A DNA stretch of 64,000 bases from Ophiobolus disseminans (GCA_010093685.1 MU006240.1:574943-638942), one strand, 5' to 3'; counted from the first letter of the stretch, positions 43,478 to 53,836 are shown. Numbers and translations are program-made. The notes: a model not told the origin generated them from the letters alone.

Positions 43478-43784
43478 GACGCAAGTCGCCGGATGCGCTG
43501 GAGAATCAGCCGCAAGGATAGGGGCAGGAAGTGCGGCATTGAGGTTTACAAGGCGTTCAAGTGGATGGGGTTCCTCGAGTTAACCGAGTGAGATAGGCGT
43601 TTGGGTATATGCTTATGAGGTGCTGGCGTTGTGAGACTCGCTATTTTAACCTTGAAGATATTTTGGAGGCGTAGTGACGGCATTTGCATATGCATGCATA
43701 CATACAGTCTAGTAAACTGGTAATTCATAGCTACCATCCAAGCACGTCCTCGCCGCTGGTCCCGCGTGAAATATCAACAAGGTA
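43478..43784. other. rmd5 3' flank
   Basis: 306 bases, nothing recognised; borders the first inverted-repeat element. Confidence 0.35.
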
Positions 43785-43963
43785 TACAACGTGTGGAGGG
43801 TGAATATACAAGGTGGACCGAGCCTCAAGCCACAGCCAAGCTTCATCTACGTCTAGTCATTCTGCTTACGTTGCCAGATACAATGAATACGACGTGCAGA
43901 TCTAGCCAGGCTCCCCTGTGAGTGGATCGATCCACCTTAAATATTCACCCTCCACACGTTGTA
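43785..43963. mobile_element. MITE-like inverted-repeat element, copy 1
   Basis: A 179-base non-coding element with near-perfect terminal inverted repeats: left end TACAACGTGTGGAGGGTGAA and right end its complement (TTCACCCTCCACACGTTGTA), continuing inward with mismatches to about 33 bases. It is flanked by TA on both sides (43783-43784, 43964-43965), as expected for Tc1/mariner-type elements. The interior includes AAGCTTCATCTACGTCTAGT and TTACGTTGCCAGATACAATG, which recur in copy 2 at 47200. Too small to encode a transposase, so any movement would need one elsewhere. Confidence 0.8.
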
Positions 43964-43965
43964 TA

Positions 43966-44387
43966 AGCGCCCTTCATCCTACCCTTCCATCAACCACTGA
44001 TGTAGCACCAAGAAAGAAAAAATAATACTATTTTGTGAAGAAGCGGAGAATTGAACGAGCAGCCTAGCACGGCTCGTGGAGTGTGACACACGCATGGCTG
44101 GAAGCAAGTGCCCCTCGTAGGGCACTACAGCGCGGACAACAGCCCACGACTGCTGCAACGCGAAGAGGCTACTAGGTATTCACATGCATGGTCTATTCAC
44201 CCTGGCCATTCTTAGTCATGAAGTCGGTGTTGGCCGATCTGAAGACGGAAAATTGTGGAATTCGTGGGACACATCGTAGGCTATGTGTTTCATCCCCAGA
44301 TGAAGCGCAGAGTCGAAATAACACCTGAACCAGAAGGGAAAAAACCCAGCATGCCGCCTCGTATATCCCGTCGGGACCCGCTCCTTG
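43966..44387. other. intergenic region
   Basis: 420 bases after the inverted-repeat element. I checked for a tRNA (ATTGAACGAGC at 44050) but the arms do not pair. Nothing else seen. Confidence 0.35.
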
Positions 44388-44999
44388 TTAAGAGCCAACA
44401 ATATTCGCATGCGCTCGCGAAAGATGATCAAACATCTTATCCTTCCTGGGGAAAGCCTCGCCTTGCCCGGTCTTGCTCCTCTCACCTGCACCAGGTCAGC
44501 TGAAGTCCGAATACAGAATCACGAGCGCGGAAGTGAGCTCACATTCATTGATGGGGCACCAGAACTGCGGCTTCCTTCCAACTGCAGCATGCTTGCCTGC
44601 GTGGTGGCGCTTGAGCTCCGCGATTCGACCAAAAGTCTTGTTGAAGCAGTCGGGGGCGTGGCACTGGTACTGATCTTGGCCGGTTTCGCCGTTGCTAAGG
44701 ATGATGCCGATGGCGACGTGTGCGGGCATATGAATCTGCTTAGTTTGAGCGTGTCCTGGCATGATTTGTTGTTGAGGGAAGCGGGGCGATGGAGGTTTGG
44801 TGCGAATGTGATCGAGGGCTGCGTGAAAGCCGTGGCGCTGTGAGCGGCGGCGTGAATGGGCAGGAGGGGTCTTTGACACCTTATATGCGGTGGATTGGTT
44901 GAAGATCACCGGCGTGGTGGTGGTGGTTCTGAGGTGTGGAGGTCGAACCCCGGCGGGTGCCATGTTCAGGTAATTCGGATCCAGAAATGGAGACGGCAT
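44388..44999 (-). CDS. C2H2 zinc-finger protein, 184 aa
   Basis: Exons 44999-44543 and 44485-44388 are joined in phase 1 across a 57-base intron (GTGAGC...GCTGACCTGGTGCAG). The start is MPSPFLDPNYLNMAPAGVRP. The first half is low complexity (Thr, Pro, Arg). The first finger is CHAPDCFNKTFGRIAELKRH plus AGKH, and the second is CPINECERSKTG...FPRKDKMFDHLSRAH; it spans the intron, which supports the splice model. The second finger type, C-P-x-x-x-C and then FPRKDKM-x-x-H, is frequent in a fungal family of small C2H2 proteins, probably DNA-binding. The protein ends ANIVGS. It lies between two inverted-repeat elements in the accessory segment; targets unknown. Confidence 0.8.
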
Positions 45000-45443
45000 T
45001 GTGTAACTGTGAGTCGATACAAGTTAGCTAATGCATGGTAACAATGTTCATTAGCAACACAGCCAAGCTGCCTGAAATCTCCGGAAGACCACCAACAGGT
45101 CTTAGCTGTATAAAGGAGTGCACCGCATTTGCGGGTTTAAACCAGGTCAATTCGATGCAGCGAACGTCTGCGAGACCGGAATCTCCAATCTGTGTGGATG
45201 TGTGGATAACAGAAACAAAACAAAAAAAGGAAAGAAAATTTGTGTAGGATGGAACCCTGAAAAATAGTTGATCTTGCAGCACGGGTGCTGTGAGATGGAA
45301 AGCTCGTCCATGAAGGGACGATGACATGAGAGAATCCATTAATGCTAAAGTGCATTTGTAACGTACATCCGAACCGGAGCAGAAGGTCGTCTCTGCTCAT
45401 AGCACAAATGCTATTTGGCTCTCTAAGAGCTTGGTTCCAATTT
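45000..45443. other. intergenic region before the minisatellite
   Basis: 440 bases; upstream of the zinc-finger gene. No gene seen. Confidence 0.35.
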
Positions 45444-45597
45444 CCAGTCACTCTCCAAGAGAGGATTCCAGTGTCCAGTTACTCTCCAGTCACTCTCCAA
45501 GAGAGGATTCCAGTGTCCAGTTACTCTCCAGTCACTCTCCAAGAGAGGATTCCAGTGTCCAGTTACTCTCCAAGAACTCTCCAAGAGAGGATTCCAA
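45444..45597. repeat. 42-bp tandem minisatellite
   Basis: Three identical or near-identical 42-base units (45444-45485, 45486-45527, 45528-45569) begin CCAGTCACTCTCCAAGAGAG, followed by a partial fourth to 45597. Since 42 is a multiple of 3, both strands stay open (plus: VTLQERIPVSSYSP per unit; minus: ESDWRVTGHWNPLL per unit), but I see no supported gene using either. Confidence 0.85.
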
Positions 45598-45723
45598 GTG
45601 ACCCACAAGATAATAGTCAACGTAAAGCCATAGTCCAGATTCCATGGCACGACATACAATAGAGTCTGCGTGAACGGGGTCTCCTTCGTTCGTGTGCACA
45701 ACACCAGCTCCTTCTCCATCTCT

Positions 45724-46678
45724 TCAAGTACGGTCTTCAAGCGTCCGGTCATTGTCCTGAGAATGATCTCTTAGCGTATCGATGTTACTCTCCAGTCTTC
45801 GTCGTCGTCGCTTTAGCAGCTCAACAGTTGCAGGCCAGGCCTATTGATCACGGTCCCATAGTAGGCTTGAAGCCTAAGTGCCGGAACAGGAATAAGAGTC
45901 CTTCCAATGACGTCCAGATCCAGTAGCAGTCCGTTGTGATAGGGAAGTCTCGTCATGAGCGTCGCCGTAGAAATGGCTGTGGGCAGTTAGCATGTTCGAA
46001 GCGAAGTAGTCAATGCCATCGGCAGAAGTATACCTGCAACACAAGTTAAAAGATGAAATCCAAAAAGGCGTGCTGCTATACCTAGAGCGAGATCGTGTTC
46101 TCGTTGTATGTGATTTCGACCTTTGGAATGGATTGTGTGCCTGGAATAGTTCCGTCCAAATGAGGTAGTTTGTTGCTAACTTACTCTGCAAAATGCATCT
46201 GGAGATCGAAAGGGAGGGCCATATGATCGCCAAGGTGGGGAGTGGAAACCGCTAGGGATATCAGTAACTAGATACATGTGGCGACTTGGACGCTCTCGCT
46301 GACCTCCCGTATGAGTCGATGTGCCGCAACCCGTATTCATGCTGCCGTGCTCTGGAAAAACGATGTTTGCTTTGCTGATTAGGAACGAGCTAAGTTGAGA
46401 ATAGAATATTCGCACCAGCAGGCGAGAAATCCAAGGTCTCGGTGTGGTTGCTAGAAGGGTGGGCTTGGTCCTGAATCCCAGGTCCTGCAGTATCTCAGCC
46501 ACAATCTATGTTTCTGCTGTGAGGTCATACCAGCAGGCCCAAACCCGAGATTCTCAAGGTGGTCACCGGAAGCAGTATTCTGGTTCTCCGAAGCAGTGGG
46601 AAAGCTGAAGGCTTCGGTGTCGTTTGTTGGCATCATGGTGTGAGCGGGAGAATAGTCACCTGAATGAAACGACATCAT
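45724..46678 (-). pseudogene. eroded multi-exon gene of unknown function
   Basis: From ATG 46678, MMSFHSGDYSPAHTMMPTND continues through possible exons 46678-46531, 46484-46416, 46350-46314 and 46251-~46186 with acceptable GT-AG signals, giving GFGPAG|PGIQDQ, LDFSPAG|EHGSMN and so on. Exons 1 and 2 end in the same PAG in phase 1, suggesting an exon duplication. Downstream, YTSADGIDYFASNMLTAHSH and HWKDSYSCSGT lead to a TAG (45876-45874), then ASSLLWDRDQ, another TAG (45843-45841), and then a clean coil-like end AWPATVELLKRRRRRLESNI...DRTLEDRT at 45724. The reading frame sense on both sides of the TAGs is good. No family is recognised. I rate it a decaying gene, with editing or a missed intron as alternatives. 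Confidence 0.38.
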
Positions 46679-47199
46679 GGAGTTGACCCTGTATGAATTT
46701 AGCGGGGAGAGGAAGGAAGATAAGGCGTGAGTTCTTACAGCCGTATATCTGGAAGGAAGAAAGCGCAGGCGGTTTCTTGCCTAGGTGATGCATTGGAAGC
46801 AGCCCAAAAGTGCAGGTGACGTGTCGAGGAGGGTGCGGCTGAGGTGCGGCTGCGGGGGCAAAGGTTGCCCTTCGAGAAATGTGCCCTTCCAATATTTTGG
46901 GGGCGGCGGCGCAGCGTCCCCGCCTATCGCCAGAGGAGCGCATTCGCTCAGCCTCTATCCCCCACATCCAACACATATCCACACCAAAGTTGACAAGCTG
47001 TCTCTGCGAAACAAAACTACAGTCTAAGACTTCCTAGAACAAAGACAGCCTGCATGCTCAAATCGTGGGATCAGATCAGGCTGGAATAGACCTCGGGACC
47101 CATCAGCAGCATCATCAGTATTAGCAACAATAGCATACACCTACAACAATGCCTTCATACATTAGCTTGCTAAGCAAGATTGCCCCTCCACCAGTGCCC
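46679..47199. other. intergenic region
   Basis: 520 bases; a GC-rich patch near 46820-46920 and no supported gene. Confidence 0.35.
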
Positions 47200-47391
47200 T
47201 ACAACGTATGTAGGGTGAATATTCAAGGTAGATCCCGCTGCGAGCCACATCCAAGCTTTAGCTACGTCTATTTATCCTACTTACGTTGCTAACTTAGCAA
47301 TAAATAATACGTGCAGATTCTAGCTGGGCGTTCCCCGGTGAGTAGATTAATCCACCTTGAATACCTAGGTATTCACCCACTGTACGTTGTA
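47200..47391. mobile_element. MITE-like inverted-repeat element, copy 2
   Basis: A 192-base relative of the element at 43785. The left end is TACAACGTATGTAGGGTGAA and the right end ...GGTATTCACCCACTGTACGTTGTA. The inner blocks CAAGCTTTAGCTACGTCTAT and TTACGTTGCTAACTTAGCAA match copy 1 after several substitutions. No TA duplication is visible at this copy's ends (flanks GCCC and GCGG), so its target site was altered or the ends differ by a few bases. Same orientation as copy 1, about 3.4 kb apart. Confidence 0.75.
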
Positions 47392-47772
47392 GCGGGGTAT
47401 ACGAAACAAACGCGAACTCCAAAGCTACTTTCCCACCGCTACTTTCTCAAACCTCCTCTCCCAAAGCTCCTTTCCCAAGACTACTTTCCGAAAGCCACTC
47501 TCTTAAGGCTGCTTTCATAAAGCTACTCTCCCTACCAATCTTCAGCAACCTTAGAAGCAACCACACCATAGACTCCTCTTCTTCCATATTTACAACGCAA
47601 GCAACAAATAACAAAATCCCAAAGTAGAAAAAAAAAAGAACCAAAAGAAAAGTACGTTCATCAATACCAGAACCTCGGGACATCATAATGTCAGACATTG
47701 ACCTCAAGATACACTGCTATATGAGACCAGTCTCAAGCGTCCGCATTCATCTTATAACCGCTCGCGCCCAGC
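47392..47772. other. intergenic region, 3' side of the mitochondrial protein gene
   Basis: 380 bases with an imperfect repeat of CTTTCCCAAAGCTCCTTTCC type (47428-47530) and an A-run near 47628. No gene seen. Confidence 0.4.
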
Positions 47773-48273
47773 CTACCTCTCCCCAACACCCCACACATAC
47801 CCCCCATAATACCTCCCATAATTCGTCATCCACGCAGCCTTGTAGCCCTCGAGAGCGCCACGCAGATTAGCCAAGAATTCTTCAGCCTCCTCTTTGTCCC
47901 CTGGCGAGCTCGAGGGAAAGCATTTGGCCTTGATGACGTTGAACCAGAAGGTCGATTCGACGGTGGCCATGAGTCCGAGGCCGGCGTAGATGGTGTAGCG
48001 GACGGCTGGGCGGGCGGTGCGGACTTCGTGGAGGAGGTTGAAGGAGGGGAGGGAGGGGTTTGAGGGGGGTTTTGGGGGTTGCTTTGGAGGTGGAAATGGA
48101 GATGAGGATGGTGCGGGGAATTTGGAGAGTGGTGCTGAGTTGTGGAGAGTTTGGAAGCGTGTAGGATGATGGTGGGTGCTGTGTGGTATTACTCGGCGAG
48201 GCGGAAGACCACGGCCGCTCGACGTGATTGACCTGAGTGATCGTGAAATGGGTTGTATTAATTTCGTCGACAT
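47773..48273 (-). CDS. conserved mitochondrial membrane protein, unknown function, 166 aa
   Basis: Single exon from ATG 48273 (MSTKLIQPISRSLRSITSSG). The N-terminal 60 residues are basic with Ser, Arg and Pro and almost no acidic residues, the pattern of a mitochondrial presequence. RTARPAVRYTIYAGLGLMAT and VESTFWFNVIKAKCFPS form one likely membrane helix and its conserved flank, followed by a helical end (EEAEEFLANLRGALEGYKAA; TNYGRYYGGYVWGVGER). I know this only as a conserved fungal protein; a role in the inner membrane is inference. Sits just past the second inverted-repeat element with no damage. Confidence 0.72.
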   Translation of the reverse strand: MSTKLIQPISRSLRSITSSGRGLPPRRVIPHSTHHHPTRFQTLHNSAPLSKFPAPSSSPFPPPKQPPKPPSNPSLPSFNLLHEVRTARPAVRYTIYAGLGLMATVESTFWFNVIKAKCFPSSSPGDKEEAEEFLANLRGALEGYKAAWMTNYGRYYGGYVWGVGER

Positions 48274-49395
48274 GTTGAGGTCGTTCACGGGTGGTACGGA
48301 AAATAAACGTGACTTTCGATGGAGAACTTGCGATGTACGAACTGATGAGATGCTTTCATGTGCTGAAGATAAGGAAGAAAGAGTTTTCAGGGACTGCTCG
48401 TTACCATATACTTACTCGCAGCACACCCTGTTGCCTGCTTCAGTGCCATACGATGTGAGATGCCAAGGATCATGGTCCGCTTTGGGCGTGAAAGTGCGAA
48501 ATGCGGCTTACATAACAAGTTGTTGTTTAGCAGAGAATAAAGAAATAACTATGAGAATACATGGAAGAGAGGACTGCTGAGTAAGAAAGTGTGAAGCCCT
48601 CGGTGACACTCTCATGGTGACTCTGTAACTCGGACGCTACAGGTGTGGTGACTAGGGATCACGTGCGCTGGGCTCAGAGGACTCGGGTTCTGAGGTTTCC
48701 TGTTTATTTTGGTCCTAAGATTTGCGCCGAGCTTTCGCGTGAGTGAGCGCAATTTCAGGATTCTCGCGCCAGCCCAAACGGTGTGATGAGCGCCGTTGAC
48801 GTCGACGGCTCTGACACCAGACGGTGATGGATAAGGCAGCGAAAACATGCCAAACGCACGCTGACCAGGGATCAGATGGTGCATGTTTGAATCGAAACAG
48901 GGAAACGTCATGGGATAAAGAGGTGGCTGGGTTGGCGGGGAAGGGTGAACTGGCACATGGAGGCATGGGTTCGGCATCCCTGCTAGTGTCATGTTGAAGC
49001 CGACTCAGGAACCAAACATCACAATACACGGCACTCACCGTCCTCAATGATTCACCCCTCCTACTACCGAGCATGAACTTCACAGACACCTCCGCCGCAC
49101 CGTATCCTCATTCGTCAGTCCCGGGCAGTATTGCCGTCTTCCTACCTCCAGCGCAGTCTCCCCACGGGCGGTAACGATAACCGATGGACGCAAGCAGGGC
49201 CAGCAGCATTCCGGGGCCACGATGTTGCTGTGGAAGCGCCGACTGTGCCTTTCTGGCTCACAACGGCAGACTCCTAGAGGGGCTAGAGCACAATGTGTCT
49301 CGCGCCGCGCAACTGGGACAGGTTCGTGGCCCTTTACATGTCTCCACATCTCTCCACTATGCAGCACTTCTCGCTGCTATGTGCTTACCTCTACC
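48274..49395. other. 1.1-kb intergenic region
   Basis: Divergent upstream sequences of the mitochondrial protein gene and the coiled-coil gene. Several open frames of 60-125 codons exist on both strands with no motif. Nothing supported. Confidence 0.4.
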
Positions 49396-51570
49396 ATGAA
49401 GCCCACCTATGAACCCTCACTCACGTGCGCACTGCAGGCCCTCCTCATCCGCCACGAGGCCTATGTCGCCGACAGCGAGCGCGACCGCCGGGAGATGGTG
49501 GCCACCATCGAGAACCTGGAGAAGGAGAAGACGGACCTCGAGGCCACGAATGCGCAGACTATCAAGGCGAACCGCGACCTTCTGGACCAGCTAGAGCAGC
49601 TCAACAGCGCCGTCATCGACTCTGACGCACACATACAGGCCCTCACCGACACGCTACGCTCGGCCGAAGCAGAGCTTGAGCGCCTGTCCTCGCTGGCGGC
49701 ACGCACGCAGATACTGGAGCAGCAGCTCATCGACCTGGAAAGAGAGCAGATGCAGCTCCAGAACAGCCTCGAGAACAAGCTGGTCGACGAGAAGACGGCG
49801 AAGCAGCGGTGGCTGGAGGCCCAGCAAACGATAGGAGACCTGCAGCACCAGGTGGACCGCATCGAGAAAGAGGCACGTGAAGAGCGGGAGCGGCATGTCG
49901 AGGTGGTGGCGCGCATGGAGAGAAGAATGGACGTCGTGGGGGAGCTGCACACGGCTGCGGGGCGGTTGAAGGCCAAAGCAGGGCAGGATAAGGCCGGCAC
50001 AAACGTCGTGTCGCACTTCGTCAAGGACATCCTGCTCGATAATGCCAGCCTGCAGAACGGAATACAGGAGCTGAAGGTCATGCTCGCCACCTCGAATGAA
50101 GAGGTGGTCAAGCTGCGAGACCAGCTGCAGGTGCATCAGCCCGTCACGTCCTCCCCAACAATAGATGCTTCAACACCGACCCTGCAGGAAGAGCTTGAGA
50201 TGGAAGCAGATCAGATGACAAATCAAGAACTACACATCCATCACCACTATCACGGGCCAAAGATCAGCAAAAACATTCCCAAGGCGCAACCGTCGAGACG
50301 GCCAAAGAAGAAACGCTTTAGTCTTACCCCAACTCACTTCGATCCGCCACCGCCACAATTCAACCGTTCTTCGACGGCCGCTATACTGAACCAGACCTCT
50401 GTCTCTGTGCCTAACACGCATCGCTGGTCTCAAGCAACAACCCTGACGGTCGGCTCCGTCCCTAGCTCACCAGTGTCGGATTCGCATCGTGGATCTATGT
50501 ACGACCGTGTCTTCAGCGACGTCGCTTACGACTCGTCACGCCCAACAAGTCCTCCCGATTCGATCGATCTTCAGTCGCCAATGTTCGGTCCCACAAAGAT
50601 CCACGACTACCACCGTGACTCGGACGCAACGCCTCGCCACCACCGCCGAAAGTCGTATGGTCTGAAGCCACCAAGCCTAATGGCAATCAGAACTGCTAGC
50701 ACGCCAATATCCATGACGGGGAAGAGTAGTCCAGCAACAGCCATCATATCCGCCATCAGTCCTGCAAATTCTCTCGCCAACGACATTTTTACACTATCAC
50801 CAGCCTTCCCACCCCAGCCCCAAGCCGCCATACCAGAAGAGACCGAAGACTCGTCAACCTCAACGCCCGATGCCACATCCTTACTCTCTCCACCTTCCGA
50901 CGCCTTCGAACCAGACGATCTAGTCTCACCCCTGACACAAATGCGACCCCCGCTCCGCCGCCACGCCTCCCATGAATCCCTCATCTCAGTTTCCGGCATG
51001 GACATCCACACACTGCAATCCCGCCCCTCGCAACTTCTCTACTCGTCGTCTCCGCGCTTCTCCAGACCAGGTGGTGCAGGCTCAGTCGGACCGGAACTCA
51101 CGCCCTGGACTGCAACCGCGCACGGCCAGTTATCTCGAAAGCAGACAGATAGTAGTCGCTCGTTACTGTACTCCAGCATCGCTAATCAAAAGCGCGGCCC
51201 GCGGAAAAGCGACGGTCCACCGGTTGCTTCGAGCGGTATAGGCAAGAAAGTAGGCGGTTGGGTCTTTGGCAAATGGGGCGCTACACCTGCTCCGGCTCCT
51301 ACTACTTTACCTGAATCTACACGCCCAACTTCTTCAAACTCCCAACAATCACATTCGACAACAAATACAGCGACAGGCAGTACAGCCGAATCGACGAAGA
51401 AGAAAACCACACCAACGGAGCGACCGCCGGTCAAGCTACGTCCCAGCGGTGTGAACCAGAATGGACCTATTTGGGGCTTCTTTGACGTCCCGGAGGTGCC
51501 GACGCAGGTTGTGGTCAGCGAGTATGATGCTGAGGCGCTGGGGGAGGCGTTGGGGGAGGTGCAGCAGTGA
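49396..51570 (+). CDS. coiled-coil protein with disordered Ser-rich tail, 724 aa, function unknown
   Basis: Single exon; ATG 49396 (MKPTYEPSLTCALQALLIRH) is chosen because the longer upstream frame lacks good context. Residues 15-240 form a long coiled coil (MVATIENLEKEKTDLEATNA; LEQQLIDLEREQMQLQNSLE). A conserved block HFVKDILLDNASLQNGIQEL with KVMLATSNEEVVKLRDQL follows. The rest is Ser/Pro/Thr-rich, with repeated RRHHRRKSYG-type basic patches, and closes on a conserved end GVNQNGPIWGFFDVPEVPTQ with an acidic tip. I recall such proteins as Pezizomycotina-specific and uncharacterised; a cytoskeletal or septation role is possible but inferred. An unusual 16-base G run follows the stop codon. 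Confidence 0.8.
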   Translation: MKPTYEPSLTCALQALLIRHEAYVADSERDRREMVATIENLEKEKTDLEATNAQTIKANRDLLDQLEQLNSAVIDSDAHIQALTDTLRSAEAELERLSSLAARTQILEQQLIDLEREQMQLQNSLENKLVDEKTAKQRWLEAQQTIGDLQHQVDRIEKEAREERERHVEVVARMERRMDVVGELHTAAGRLKAKAGQDKAGTNVVSHFVKDILLDNASLQNGIQELKVMLATSNEEVVKLRDQLQVHQPVTSSPTIDASTPTLQEELEMEADQMTNQELHIHHHYHGPKISKNIPKAQPSRRPKKKRFSLTPTHFDPPPPQFNRSSTAAILNQTSVSVPNTHRWSQATTLTVGSVPSSPVSDSHRGSMYDRVFSDVAYDSSRPTSPPDSIDLQSPMFGPTKIHDYHRDSDATPRHHRRKSYGLKPPSLMAIRTASTPISMTGKSSPATAIISAISPANSLANDIFTLSPAFPPQPQAAIPEETEDSSTSTPDATSLLSPPSDAFEPDDLVSPLTQMRPPLRRHASHESLISVSGMDIHTLQSRPSQLLYSSSPRFSRPGGAGSVGPELTPWTATAHGQLSRKQTDSSRSLLYSSIANQKRGPRKSDGPPVASSGIGKKVGGWVFGKWGATPAPAPTTLPESTRPTSSNSQQSHSTTNTATGSTAESTKKKTTPTERPPVKLRPSGVNQNGPIWGFFDVPEVPTQVVVSEYDAEALGEALGEVQQ

Positions 51571-52304
51571 ACGGGGGGGGGGGGGGGGACTGAGAACTTG
51601 CATATATAACTATCTCTATTTCTTGCATATTTTCTAATTATTTGGTTTGCATAGCGTAGCGTGGCGTTTGATGGATTGAGCTTGATGGTTGTTGAGGGTG
51701 GGGGGGGGATGGAGATTTGCATATGAGCCAGATCATGTAGGCATGGAGATGAATGATGCTTGGGATGGGACATATAGAATGGATGGATGGCTTGGATACC
51801 CCGGATTACGCGCACCGCGCGTGAGATTGTTAGCATAGTATTAGAGAGTAATCGATATTAGTCGCACAAGCCGTTGGCAACTACCTGTACGGAGCGCAGT
51901 GTCATACCCAAGCAAGTACCCTCCCCATAACACCCCCTAATACCACGTCTCCCCGCCTTCACCACGACCACACATTTCAACGCACCGCTATGTGAACTTT
52001 TCCTCGCGTGGTTGTAAGTGATGGGGAAAAGGTCATGCGCGTGAAGAAAAGAAAAGAAAAGAAGGAAGGCAATGTATTTTGCAAAAAGTTGTCATTTTCA
52101 GGATTATCTCTTGTTCGCGGCATATTCATCCGCGCTCCGCCTTTTCTGTTATTTTGATATTTGTTTCTCGAGGCTTTTCGGTGGTGTTTCGTGCTTTCGC
52201 CATGTGTATGCGCGCTCCGCCATTTCTTAAGTTTTCCAGTGTTTTTGTATAAGATGACATTTTTTATAGTTTCATTCGTTGCTGTATTCAAAGCGTGAAG
52301 GAGT
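51571..52304. other. intergenic region with a G16 tract
   Basis: 730 bases. A run of 16 G lies at 51573-51588 and a 9-G run near 51700; an AAGAAAAGAAAAGAAAAG tract lies at about 52045-52062. No gene. Confidence 0.5.
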
Positions 52305-53760
52305 CTACTTACGCTTCAGCTTGAAGCGCCATCTTGACTTGCGCTGTTGAGGCGGGGGTGCACTGCTACTTTGCGGCGCAGCGGCTGTGCTTTGTGTATT
52401 GATTGAATTATTCAACACCCTTTGAAAACCTCCCGAAGGATATGAAGGCGGTTAACGCCCTGGGCTTACGGCGAAACCGGCCAGGGCCTGTGCTTTGTGT
52501 AGCCATTGGCAAAGGTGTATGTACCGCAATGTGGGGTGTACCGCTGCTTTGCAGCGCAGTAGCTGTACTTTGCGTAGCTATTGGTGGAGGTGTATGTGCC
52601 AGAGTATGTTGTTGCACTTTCCATTGGGCTCGTCTTTGATCCTCCAGGAATCGTGCTTGGGCCTGCTCGGATTGTGGGAGGTTGTCGATGAGGTCGTCTT
52701 GTTTGCCTTGGCGGATGAGCTCTTTGTGTTCTTCTGTGTGAAAGCCTCTTCTGCAGTGGATATATTAGCACTGATTGATATGTAAGTCAGTTGTGGAGGG
52801 ATACTAACCTTGCTGGGAGAATTTCCGGTCAATGTCGATGGCAAAGAAGTAAGCATCTTCATCTTCGTCGTCCTCGTCCATTAGATAGCAATCGTATTCA
52901 GTGAAGGCCTTGGTCTGGAACAAGAAATTGTCGCTGAGTATGACGCTTGCGGGCGCGTTTTTGAGGATGTGGAAGTCGAGCTTGTGGAGCGGAACAGTCT
53001 GGTCGTGACCGAACTGCCAATCGACTTGGTACGCCATGCCTGAGGTAAGCGCTGTCGAACCGTCTACGAAGCGGAGTTGTGTGCAGTGGTTCCTGGCTCG
53101 GCGGATTGGCAAGCCAGCGGCTTGGGCATAGTCTTCGTCCATGATCATGACTTTCGCTCCTGTGTCTGCAAGGGCTTCTTGATGCCGACCGTTAATGAGG
53201 CCAGTAAAACGTGGTGCATTATCGCCTAGATACAGCAAGTCGTAGCTCTTCAAAGATGCTAGCACGCGCTGTTTGACACGGCTGACCGTGTTGACGATCG
53301 AGGAGAAAGTTTTTGTTGCTTTAAGAAACGGTTTACCAAGAATGACGTCGTATATGCAATTTGGTAGAAGATGGAAGCAGAGTGAATAGATCTCAGGCTC
53401 GTTCTCGAAGCGGAACCGTACACTCGCTACTCCAGTAGTTGTGAGCTTTCGGCCGCTCCCGATTGCGACTGACATGGCGGAATCACGGTCCACGTTAAAG
53501 CCACAACGGACGGCGTAGTCCTCGCGCATGAAATTGCGCTTCGCACACGTATCTCCGAGTGCTTTGACATGCCTTCCATTTAACAAGGAAGGTATTTCGT
53601 ATATGGTGGAAAGTAGTGATGCAGTACTAGCGGGCCGTGGAGTCGCATCTCGAGTGGGCCAGGGAGTCGTTTCTCGAGTGGGCCGTGTAGCTTCTAGATG
53701 GGGCCGTGTAGCTTTTAGAGTGGGCCGTGTAGCTTCTGGAGCGCACCCTCGATCCACCAT
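52305..53760 (-). CDS. retropepsin-like (aspartic protease fold) protein, two tandem domains
   Basis: Exon 1, 53760-~52817, starts MVDRGCAPEATRPTLKATRP, a repeated ATRPT leader. Two retropepsin-like domains follow. Domain 1: NGRHVKALGDTCAKRNFMRE, with DTC in place of the DTG catalytic motif. Domain 2: NGRHQEALADTGAKVMIMDE, with DTGA intact. Each ends in a hydrophobic segment (IYDVILGKPFLKATKT; PASVILSDNFLFQTKA) typical of the fold. The next coding block (RGFHTEEHKELIRQGKQDDL; LPQSEQAQARFLEDQRRAQW) and a C-terminal block ending SRWRFKLKRK at 52305 are separated by introns. From exon 1 (donor GTTAGT) to the second block the phase does not match, so a frame slip is possible. The gene resembles stand-alone fungal genes related to retroelement proteases; no reverse transcriptase is nearby. 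Confidence 0.6.
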
Positions 53761-53836
53761 CCTTTTCTTAATGCCGTCAATTTTGTATGCTTAACGAGAG
53801 AGCAGATAGTCTCACATGTATTGGACCCCAGAATGC

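Noticed and set aside
44040..44140. tRNA-like sequence with a TTGAAC core on the minus strand
   Set aside because: The stems around the possible T-loop do not pair and no acceptor stem or anticodon arm could be formed.
45342..45752. Protein-coding gene over the 42-bp minisatellite (either strand)
   Set aside because: Open frames follow automatically from a repeat period that is a multiple of three without stops; no start context or flanking domain supports a gene.
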